From CAUZEO01 sp963578625 (GTDB lineage: Bacteria > Verrucomicrobiota > Kiritimatiellia > SLOV01): a stretch of 13,119 bases of DNA. The notes beneath the pieces are model-generated. The model was not told the DNA's origin and made no database searches. It worked only from the letters and a program-made list of their open reading frames with translations. The stretch's first letter is position 1. Each line of letters opens with the position of its first letter. Location of the stretch: assembly GCA_963578625.1 (NCBI GenBank), contig CAUZEO010000129.1:1-13119 (forward strand). Direction: 5' to 3'. The translations under genes and the position numbers were made by a program. This document shows positions 7,513 through 13,119 of the stretch, piece by piece.

Positions 7513-7677
7513 CTTGATATGGCGCAAAATCCGAGCAGCAGTAGAAGTAGCATGAGACGAATGAATTAGGGTGCTTTTACAGGAGTTTTACAAAATGAAT
7601 GCATTTTCCGAATTGTGAGCTTGACATTTTGGAGGCGAAGAAGCGATGGTGGGGATAAGTATCAATAGGTTTTAGTG

Positions 7678-8145
7678 ATGTCGTTTGATCGTATATTGTC
7701 CTTATATTTCCTTCCGTGGCTCATCGCGGTCCTGCTCAGTTCAACGTTTTCCGCAAGGGGAGATGTCATCGAGATGGAGCAGCTTGCGCTGAAGCGACCC
7801 GGTGTGGACAACAACTACACCGAATCCTCCTGGATTGGCACGACCGGTAGCGGCGCGGACGGGGTCACCATACGCTGCACCGTCACGCTGAAGCACACCG
7901 GACTTGAGGACGGAATCATTAAGTATACCTGGAGTATCAACGTACATAATCAGGCGGATTCTCCATTGACGCTTTCGCTTACCCTGATCCTGACAGATGA
8001 GCGGAAAGAAGTTCTCCACGCTTCCACAATCGACCGAGCCGACATACCCGCACGAGGAACTGGTGGATTTTTCCAATCAGAGCCCATAAGAGATTCTGAA
8101 TGGGCGAAAGTATTCGATCACGAGCTCTCCATCGTACTTGACTAA
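7678..8145 (+). CDS. Small secreted hypothetical protein
   Basis: The protein is 155 residues from the ATG at 7678; an adjacent GTG at 7675 is a less likely start. The first ~26 residues form a signal peptide: Arg at position 5, then the hydrophobic core LYFLPWLIAVLLSSTFSA. The mature part alternates beta strands: IRCTVTLKHTGLEDGIIKYTWSINVHNQ, then LTLSLTLILTDERKEVLHAS, then IPARGTGGF. This order, with polar strands, a turn and a closing residue-poor loop ending in extra-strand residues, resembles FxLYD-type or other small Ig-like beta-sandwich domains that act as periplasmic or surface modules; that is an inference. No lipobox or catalytic motif is seen. An exact TTGACA at 7621-7626 precedes it but lacks a convincing -10. 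It ends 9 bp before the stop of the convergent beta-helix gene. Confidence 0.75.
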   Translation: MSFDRILSLYFLPWLIAVLLSSTFSARGDVIEMEQLALKRPGVDNNYTESSWIGTTGSGADGVTIRCTVTLKHTGLEDGIIKYTWSINVHNQADSPLTLSLTLILTDERKEVLHASTIDRADIPARGTGGFFQSEPIRDSEWAKVFDHELSIVLD

Positions 8146-8154
8146 CGGTGCCGC

Positions 8155-9140
8155 CTACGGAATGTCCAGATTGGCCAGAGGCTGATCGGTAGAAAAACCC
8201 GAGGAGGGAACAACGCCCGGGTTGAGAAGCAGGGCCGGGAAATTATTCGATGCGATAACGTAGTTAGCGACAGAGTTTTCGATGGCCACGTTCTGGCTGA
8301 TAACACTGTTGGTGCCTTGTACGTCCATCCCGGTGCTGTTGTGGCTAAGGAAGTTTCCCTGTAGATAGCTGCCGTCCCCCGAAGGCAATAATCCGATGCC
8401 TGTACATTGTTTCACCGTACAGGATGAAATCCGTGACCTGTCCCCGAAATTGATGCCGTGGCCGGTGCTGTTATAAACCACGCAATCAGTGATCACGCAG
8501 TCGTTTCCCGTTATGATTCCCAGTCCGGATTTCACGGTAACGTCGCGGATACGGCAGTCGTTTCCCGTGGCAACTCCGCCCTGTCCGTTGTCTTCACATT
8601 GGAGGTTTTTCAACGTACTGAAATTTCCGCATTGAATGCCTCTTTCTCCGCAATCCATGAGCGTGAGGTTTTCATACCGGCCGTTTACCGTCGAAACCGC
8701 TTCAATTCCGTCCAACGCCCAGTTTCGTACGGTGCCGTTCTTGATCGTGATGTTGGACTGGGGGAGGGGAACCAGGATGCCGACTCCTGTGCCCACCTGC
8801 CCGCGGAGTGTGAACCCATTAAGATCGATTGTGACGTCATTGGCGAAAACGCTGATGCCATCGCCGGCACTGTTGGTCATGTTCCTAGTCAAATAGTACG
8901 AACCGGAGGTGTCGATCACAAGGGGAACGCTGTGGATCGGGATGCGCGGCTCGCACTCGAAAGTCGTTCTCATGAACGGTTGCGGATTTCCGATTCCGTT
9001 CACAGGCGGAACCGCTCCCGTGGTCAGATCACCAGAGGAAGACGGGCTCAGGGGCCGCCCTGCGCCAGCGCCTGGCGGGCCAGGGGGCTAATAGCGACAG
9101 ACGCGACGAATGTGACAACAGTCAAACGGGTTCCAATCAT
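8155..9140 (-). pseudogene. Secreted right-handed beta-helix protein with frameshift after signal peptide
   Basis: The body (8155 up to about 9050) encodes ~300 residues of parallel beta-helix: repeated short turns such as DGISVFANDVTIDLNGFTL, NITIKNGTVRNW, NCRIRDV-type and NDCVITDCVVYNSTGHGI coils, in the style of NosD/pectate-lyase-like PbH1 repeats. Its N-terminus reads CEPRIPIHSVPLVIDTSGSYYLTRNMT, a start common in exported beta-helix proteins of Verrucomicrobiota-like bacteria. Alone, this frame has only a GTG at 9003 and no signal peptide. A perfect one, MIGTRLTVVTFVASVAISPL...ALAQG, starts at ATG 9140 in another frame and stops at the TGA at 9048-9050. GGGAG at 9151-9155 gives that ATG a ribosome site. 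A -1 shift in the GC run near 9050-9060 joins the two. It is either a pseudogene or a one-base sequence error. Likely role: extracellular polysaccharide binding or cleavage, not proven. Confidence 0.75.
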
Positions 9141-9172
9141 ACGAATTCTTCTCCCTTTATTTAGACCACCCG

Positions 9173-9202
9173 AATATACAGGGTCTTCCCTCCCGTGCTC
9201 AA
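9173..9202 (-). promoter_or_regulatory. Predicted promoter of the beta-helix gene
   Basis: On the minus strand TTGAGC (9202-9197) and TATATT (9178-9173) are separated by 18 bp, close to sigma-70-type consensus. An A/T tract lies just upstream of the -35. A start around 9166 would give a leader of ~25 bases containing the GGGAG ribosome site, which supports the ATG at 9140. Confidence 0.45.
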
Positions 9203-9338
9203 AAAAAATCTCCTCCGCCATGATTGAAATCTTGCGGCATCTGAGTGGAATCATCCATGATCGCCGCCGTTGCCGATGCTCGCGGGCATGCGCTGACAGG
9301 TGGTGGCGAAGTGAGTGCGGTATCGAGGGACACGAGGC

Positions 9339-10034
9339 ATGGCCGAACTGTTATTTGAAGAGTGGCGCGCGTACCGGAAACTGCTCACCCACGATTACAT
9401 GGCGCACACCTACTTTTTCCGCGCCCTTGAGAGCGAATGGTGCGACCGGTTTCGCGGCGGAATTTCTATTCTGGATCTGGGCTGCGGGGATGCCTCACCG
9501 GTAGGTCGCCTTCTTCAAAAATTGGATGTGAAACTCTACCACGGGGTGGACGAAGCGGAGAGCGTGCTTGCGAAAGCAGATGCCAACCTGGCGTCCCTGG
9601 ACGTGCCGTACGCTCTGTATGCAGGCAACCTGGAGGCGCTGCCTCATGGTCTTGCGGCGGGCTATGACGTCATCCTGGCGAGCTACGCCCTTCACCACCT
9701 TTCGACGAAAGAGAAGAAGCAAACCGCACTGAAGTGCTGCCACCCGCTGCTGAGCCCCACGGGCGTTTTGGCAATTATCGATGTGTTCCTCCAGGAAGGG
9801 GAGTCTCGCGAGGTCTATCTTGATCGATGGGAGCAACATGCAAGCACCGCTTTTTCGGCGCTGACTACCAGCGAGCTGAAATTGCTTGTCGACCACGTCC
9901 GTCAGCGGGATTACCCGGAGTCCTTTTCAACTTACCAGGGCATCGGCGAAGCGGCAGGCTATCCAAGGATCATCCCCAAGGCCTGGGACAAGACCCGCCT
10001 CAATCGCATGATTACCTTGGATTTGACCAGATGA
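9339..10034 (+). CDS. Class I SAM-dependent methyltransferase
   Basis: The protein is 231 residues from the ATG at 9339, which has GAGGG at 9325-9329 nine bases upstream. An in-frame GTG at 9315 would add 8 residues but has no such site. It has the Rossmann-fold core: motif I ILDLGCGDAS (residues 44-53) binds the methionine part of SAM; an acidic residue at the end of strand 2 (GVDEAES, Asp71) would bind the ribose; GNLEALP (96-102) is the post-II region; and DVILASYALHHLS (110-122) is motif IV with the HH typical of the Methyltransf_11/25 type. LLSPTGVLAIIDVF is strand 5. The C-terminal extension (about 160-231) should hold the substrate-specificity part. The substrate is unknown. It is followed, with a 4-base ATGA overlap, by a small frame at 10031, suggesting translational coupling. 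Confidence 0.85.
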   Translation: MAELLFEEWRAYRKLLTHDYMAHTYFFRALESEWCDRFRGGISILDLGCGDASPVGRLLQKLDVKLYHGVDEAESVLAKADANLASLDVPYALYAGNLEALPHGLAAGYDVILASYALHHLSTKEKKQTALKCCHPLLSPTGVLAIIDVFLQEGESREVYLDRWEQHASTAFSALTTSELKLLVDHVRQRDYPESFSTYQGIGEAAGYPRIIPKAWDKTRLNRMITLDLTR

Positions 10035-10487
10035 GCCGAGCCATCCATTCCATCATCAGCCTCTTGGCGCTCGTCGCTTGGAGCCGCCATGCGGCTGACC
10101 ACATGCCCGACGCGAGAGCGTCGATGAACTTGCCTCTCCACGTGTTGGCGGTGGAGGAGATGCCCCCGAGAGCTGGCGGCTGTTTGGGGCGGTGCATGGG
10201 TCCCTGAGCCAGTTGCCGTGGACAGGGACGGAGTCGGAGGAGGCGGAGCGCGCGGCCCGCGCTACCTGCTGAGACTGTTCCGTGAGGCAGGGGAAAGCTG
10301 GATCAACCACCGTGAACCGGCTGAGAAAGGGAAGGCGCTCCATGCCCCCCACGCCATGATTCATAAACCATGGACGGGAATGGCTGGTGTGCGGCAACGC
10401 GTGATCGGGCATCCCGAGGAAGGGACCTATGGCTGGGTGTTTCGCGAGGCGACCGGATTGTTGTCGTCAAGTGAAGGCCCCGATTGA
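10031..10487 (+). pseudogene. Possible secreted protein broken by two frameshifts
   Basis: An ATG at 10031 overlaps the methyltransferase stop (ATGA) and opens a 58-codon frame to TGA 10205-10207. It begins with a signal-peptide-like MSRAIHSIISLLALVAW. The next frame (open 10099-10272) reads DAPESWRLFGAVHGSLSQLP and SEEAERAARA. The third (open to 10487) reads YLLRLFREAGESWINHREPA, HAMIHKPWTGMAGVRQRV and GTYGWVFREATG. Taken in order, with a -1 step near 10160-10175 and another near 10250-10265, they make a plausible ~150-residue protein ending at TGA 10485-10487. This reconstruction is an inference. GC-rich DNA often has overlapping open frames, so the 58-codon frame may simply stand alone. 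I do not recognise the protein. Confidence 0.35.
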
Positions 10488-10722
10488 TGCCGGAGGACAA
10501 GCCGGGTCTGAAAGAGAACCGGATATCGAGTTTTCCCATGAATGGCTCGGACGCCTATTTTAGGCTGGGACTTGTCTTTTTCCGGTATTCATGGTCTTCT
10601 CCGCATGTAATTATATCGACGCATAGTCGTGGTATTGACGAAGGAAGGCGGTAGACCGGACACCGGTATGACTTTCGGTTCGGTTCCGTAACATTCTCAG
10701 GCTGTGTAAATTGCGATTTTCA

Positions 10723-10765
10723 GGAGAGGTGGCAGAGTGGTCGAATGCGGAGGATTGCTAATCTC
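10723..10765 (+). tRNA. 5' half of tRNA-Ser(GCU), truncated
   Basis: The sequence has the acceptor strand GGAGAGG (10723-10729), TG, a D-arm from GCAGAGTGG to ATGC with the GG pair in the loop, and the anticodon loop TTGCTAA with GCT at 10757-10759. The 5' anticodon stem is GAGGA; the 3' side reads TCTCG instead of the expected TCCTC, as if one C were lost. After ~10765 nothing resembles a variable arm, a T-arm (GTTCGAAT) or an acceptor partner (CCTCTCC), within 90 bases or further on. It is a remnant of a serine tRNA gene and would not give a functional tRNA. Confidence 0.6.
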
Positions 10766-11122
10766 GGACTCTTCTTTTCGTAACTCTCTGCAATTAAGCT
10801 AATAACGTAAGCTCCAACGACTTACCCATGCCCGAGAATCTGACGATTCGGACGTTGAATGCGTAATCGGTCGCGGAATCCCGTTACGAAGTCGTTACAG
10901 GTAGCGCAGCGGAATTACTCGGGATCATGGGCTGTTCGAGTTGGAGTTTGCGATCCCCATGTCAGATCGTTTCTTTCGCCTTGATGCACACAGCGGCGTA
11001 GCCCAGGAGTTTGTTCGTATCCGTGCAGGGTTCTTCGCTTCATCCTCCACGGGCATTCTGGAAGCTCTGGAGGGCCTTGGGAAGGGGAAAGAAGATGGGA
11101 GGGGTGATGGGGTCCTCGCTCT

Positions 11123-11142
11123 CTTGGACGGTGAAGTCCAAG
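11123..11142. repeat. Perfect 7-bp hairpin
   Basis: CTTGGAC (11123-11129) pairs with GTCCAAG (11136-11142) around a 6-base loop, ~90 bp before the start of the repeat-protein gene. There is no T-run, so a terminator role is doubtful. Confidence 0.4.
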
Positions 11143-11230
11143 ACCACCGAGTATGCGTGAGCATGATTTAAAGCTTGAGTTTTCCTTTATGTTGAGCCCA
11201 CATGGTGAGTTGAACTCCCAAGGGGACAAA

Positions 11231-13119
11231 ATGAAAACATTCATTCGTTTCTTTGTCGTAGGGCTGGTCCAATCCGCTGGTTGGTCTGTTTTCCTCGCCT
11301 CTGCGTCGGCTTCACCTGTCATTGATGCCCCCATCTTTGGTGATCCGGTTATCACGGTCCTGGAAGGCACCGAGTACCATTACCCGGTAGTCGTCACTGA
11401 CCCCGGTGGCGGCGTTGTCACCCTTGCATCAATCTACCACCCTGGTTGGTTAGCAGAGGTGCAACCCTCGGTCTCGGTGGTCATCTCAGAACCAAACGTA
11501 GCAATGTCTTGGGCAGGTAGAAGCACGCGTGAATTTGCTAATTATGATGGCTTCGCAGCCTTGAAGGCTGATGGAAGCATTACCGCTTGGGGGTGTCCTT
11601 ACCCCTACTTTTTGTCCGGCTATGACATTAGTATTTCCGCACCAGCAGACAGCGGCTATACACAAATATTTTCCGCTATAAATGCCTTCGCAGCCTTGAA
11701 GGAAGACGGAAGTATTACTGCATGGGGATTTGTTGATGAGGGGGGAATCGGCGCTCCAACAGATAGCGGCTATACCCAGATATTCTCTACTCAAAAGGCT
11801 TTTGCTGCGTTGAAAGAAGATGGGAGCATCACCGCCTGGGGTCATTCTGGTAATGGAGGAAGCGGGACACCAACAGATGGCGGATACACTCAGATATTCT
11901 CCACCTTTGAAGCTTTCGCCGCCTTAAAGGAAGACGGACGTATTACTGCCTGGGGGCAATCGGACTATGGTGGATGGGGTGCCCCAACGGATAGCGGCTA
12001 TACCCAGATATTTTCTGCGGGCTTTGCCTTTGCTGCCTTGAAAGAAGACGGGAGCATCACCGCCTGGGGGCGGGGCGTGTTTAATAATGACTTTTATGGA
12101 GGAAGCGGGGCACCAACAGATAGCGGGTATACCCAAATATTCTCTACAGCCTTAGCTTTCGCAGCCTTGAAGGAAGACGGAAGTATTACTGCATGGGGAC
12201 ATGCTAATGGGGGAGGAAGCGGCGAGCCAACAGACAGTGGCTACACCCAGATATTCTCTAATTATAAGGCCTTTGCTGCCTTGAAAGAAGACGGGAGCAT
12301 CACCGCCTGGGGAGATGCTAATAGGGGAGGAAGCGGGCCGGAAGCCAGATACGAGCATCTGCGCGCACCAACAGATGGCGGCTACACTCAGATATGCTCT
12401 ACCCACGGAGCCTTCGCAGCCTTGAAGGAAGATGGAAGCATCAGCGCCTGGGGAGTATATGACCTTGGAGCTAACGGCGCTCCAACAGATAGCGGCTATA
12501 CCCATATATACTCTACAATATATGCCTTTGCAGCCTTGAAGGAAGACGGAAGTATTACTGCATGGGGATCCGCAGGTCCAGGTCAGGGCGTGATAGGCGG
12601 CGCTCCAACAGATAGCGGCTATACGCAAATATTTTCGAATGCTAGGGCTTTCGCAGCCTTGAAGGAAGATGGGAGCATTACTGGCTGGGGTTGTTCCGAT
12701 GGAAATGGAGGCGGTGCTCCGACAGACAATGGCTATGTAAGTCTGGTGAATCCACTTACAGATGACCGCCTCCAAATTCCGTCTGATGAAGCAAGCCTTA
12801 TTTTATCCGGCACGCCAACCAACGATGACGTTGGCGATCACCTAGTGCTGCTAATTGCAACCAGCGCCAGCGGCGCCATCACCTTCCAAGAATTCACGAT
12901 CACTGTTGCTAACGTGAATGATTCCCCCACGGGAAATGTCACAATCACAGGAACCCCTACCGAAGGTGAAACCCTCACGGCTAGCAATACCCTGGCTGAC
13001 GAGGATGGTCTTGCCGCGATCAGTTACCAGTGGAATCGTGATGGGGCTCCCATTGCCGGGGCAACAGGGACAACTTACACACTTACCGAGGATGATGTTG
13101 GCTCAGCAATCACGGTTAC
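11231..13119 (+). CDS. Large secreted protein with RCC1-like repeats inside a cadherin-like domain (3' truncated by window)
   Basis: The frame is open from ATG 11231 (AGGGG at 11221-11225, 5 bases upstream) to the window end, 629 codons with no stop. Residues 1-28 are a signal peptide (MKTFIRFFVVGLVQSAGWSV... to ASASA). Residues ~29-80 read as the first strands of a cadherin-like (CADG) domain: PVITVLEGTEYHYPVVVTDP, VTLASIYHPGWLAEV. Residues ~108-500 hold ten units with core FAALKEDGSITAWG and spacer GAPTDSGYTQIFS, matching short RCC1-type (RCC1_2) propeller repeats. Residues ~524-564 give the end of a CADG domain (LSGTPTNDDVGDH...FTITVANVND). An Ig-like adhesin domain begins at ~568 (ITGTPTEGETLTASNTLADEDG, ISYQWNRDG). 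Such proteins are surface or secreted adhesins. Codons are more AT-rich than in neighbours, suggesting acquisition. The partner is unknown. Confidence 0.88.
   Translation, partial: MKTFIRFFVVGLVQSAGWSVFLASASASPVIDAPIFGDPVITVLEGTEYHYPVVVTDPGGGVVTLASIYHPGWLAEVQPSVSVVISEPNVAMSWAGRSTREFANYDGFAALKADGSITAWGCPYPYFLSGYDISISAPADSGYTQIFSAINAFAALKEDGSITAWGFVDEGGIGAPTDSGYTQIFSTQKAFAALKEDGSITAWGHSGNGGSGTPTDGGYTQIFSTFEAFAALKEDGRITAWGQSDYGGWGAPTDSGYTQIFSAGFAFAALKEDGSITAWGRGVFNNDFYGGSGAPTDSGYTQIFSTALAFAALKEDGSITAWGHANGGGSGEPTDSGYTQIFSNYKAFAALKEDGSITAWGDANRGGSGPEARYEHLRAPTDGGYTQICSTHGAFAALKEDGSISAWGVYDLGANGAPTDSGYTHIYSTIYAFAALKEDGSITAWGSAGPGQGVIGGAPTDSGYTQIFSNARAFAALKEDGSITGWGCSDGNGGGAPTDNGYVSLVNPLTDDRLQIPSDEASLILSGTPTNDDVGDHLVLLIATSASGAITFQEFTITVANVNDSPTGNVTITGTPTEGETLTASNTLADEDGLAAISYQWNRDGAPIAGATGTTYTLTEDDVGSAITV
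11540..12750 (+). repeat. Ten RCC1-like repeat units
   Basis: The conserved Phe of FAALK starts at 11552, 11687, 11801, 11915, 12029, 12158, 12272, 12413, 12527 and 12650. Spacings are 45, 38, 38, 38, 43, 38, 47, 38 and 41 codons. The basic unit is 38 residues; all extra length is inserted after the AWG motif, in the loop before PTDSGYTQ, and is always a whole number of codons. Unit 1 has ALKADGS in place of ALKEDGS and unit 4 has DGRITAW. Two DNA versions of the core recur: GCAGCCTTGAAGGAAGACGG (for example units 2, 6, 9) and GCTGCCTTGAAAGAAGACGG (units 5, 7, with 3 close). Confidence 0.9.

Larger units (their letters stand above)
6919..7569 (+). pseudogene. ISXO2-like (IS1595 family) transposase, truncated and internally deleted
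   Basis: The frame beginning at TTG 6919 reads LLAGTVEVDETYIGGEEP, then GRAKGKKVLTVIAVE, PGGFGRCRMAPLIDASG, and later GSVDGAHMNNDLNEFVFRFN with RRRSRSRGILFYRVLE. These are characteristic stretches of ISXO2-like DDE transposases, and the first catalytic Asp is in VEVDETYIGG. Missing pieces, judged against the family, are the N-terminal zinc ribbon and helix-turn-helix (the left inverted repeat runs almost directly into the core) and the block after FVTQSVNPG. That block normally carries the second catalytic Asp (TDGW) and the KRWLLG segment. The deletion joins at a Gly and keeps the frame. The frame then runs through the right inverted repeat into flanking DNA, stopping at 7567-7569. The product cannot be an active transposase. 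Confidence 0.82.
10488..11230. other. Spacer with truncated tRNA and inverted repeats
   Basis: About 740 bp without a convincing gene. It holds an inverted 8-mer CCATGAAT/ATTCATGG (10536-10543 and 10587-10594), the tRNA-Ser half at 10723-10765, nested inverted 8-mers at 10777-10784/10883-10890 and 10816-10823/10889-10896, and a hairpin at 11123-11142. Open frames on both strands across 10915-11370 lack a recognisable protein. The plus frame 10941-11171 begins MEFAIPMSDRFFRL and ends in low-complexity Gly/Asp/Lys sequence. Confidence 0.55.

Noticed and set aside
8458..9504. Long plus-strand open frame (348 codons)
   Set aside because: Antisense to the beta-helix gene and overlapping the methyltransferase start in another frame; no recognisable protein features.
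10800..10865. GCTAATAACGTAAGC... as a tmRNA tag-coding region
   Set aside because: The frame ends in TAA after 22 codons, but it lacks the LAA-type tag end, and the conserved tmRNA 5' and 3' tRNA-like ends are absent.
10915..11370. Open frames on both strands upstream of the repeat protein
   Set aside because: They lack recognisable domains and contain low-complexity Ser/Pro/Arg or Gly/Asp/Lys sequence; the minus frame overlaps the well-supported start at 11231.
11540..12750. Regularly spaced repeats as a possible CRISPR array
   Set aside because: The repeats are coding, in frame, with units of 114-141 bp and no constant-length spacers; there are no cas genes.
11486..12775. Three minus-strand open frames with repeated CW and GCEG motifs
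   Set aside because: They are the antisense of the RCC1-like repeats. The repeated codons happen to lack antisense stops. The plus frame has a signal peptide, a ribosome site and recognised domains.

Overview
The window looks like chromosomal DNA of a moderately GC-rich environmental bacterium. It is most likely a member of the Planctomycetota-Verrucomicrobiota-Chlamydiota group (Verrucomicrobiota or Kiritimatiellota type), though no rRNA is present to confirm this. The clues are a large secreted FG-GAP/ASPIC protein with a Ca-binding DxDxDG tail ending in GTDP, a secreted right-handed beta-helix protein with an EPRIPI...GSYYLT N-terminus, short palindromic elements between genes, and long spacers with few operons. 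The lineage is an inference from family knowledge.

Layout. 1-573: 3' end of a gene for a protein with a beta-sandwich-like C-terminus. 657-1568: a membrane-anchored SPFH/prohibitin-type protein. 1569-1681: a pair of inverted palindromes. 1683-2222 (minus): a shikimate kinase convergent with the SPFH gene. 2223-2826: non-coding, with a hairpin and a long imperfect inverted repeat. 2827-6777: a 1316-residue secreted protein with FG-GAP/VCBS repeats, an ASPIC/UnbV domain, five copies of an unrecognised ~108-residue domain and a Ca-binding tail. 6920-7501: an IS1595-family element that is internally deleted but keeps both terminal inverted repeats, with an 8-bp direct repeat outside. 7678-8145: a small secreted protein. 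8155-9140 (minus): a secreted beta-helix protein whose signal peptide lies in a different frame from its body. 9339-10034: a class I SAM-dependent methyltransferase. 10031-10487: a possible frameshifted secreted protein overlapping the methyltransferase stop. 10723-10765: the 5' half of a tRNA-Ser(GCU) without its 3' half. 11231 to the window end: the 5' part of a large secreted repeat protein.

The last gene is the most interesting. Ten RCC1-like units of 38-47 residues lie between the first and last strands of what reads as a single cadherin-like (CADG) domain, so a propeller-like array appears to be inserted into an adhesin-type domain. Codon choice in the repeats is visibly more AT-rich than in neighbouring genes. 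Nonadjacent units are nearly identical in DNA, which points to duplication or gene conversion.

I see no defence system, biosynthetic cluster, CRISPR array or phage module. Most genes stand alone: secreted or surface proteins, a few housekeeping genes, and decayed mobile or RNA remnants. The unusual content is in the repeat architectures and in the junctions (deleted IS, half tRNA, frameshifts), not in an evident multi-gene system.
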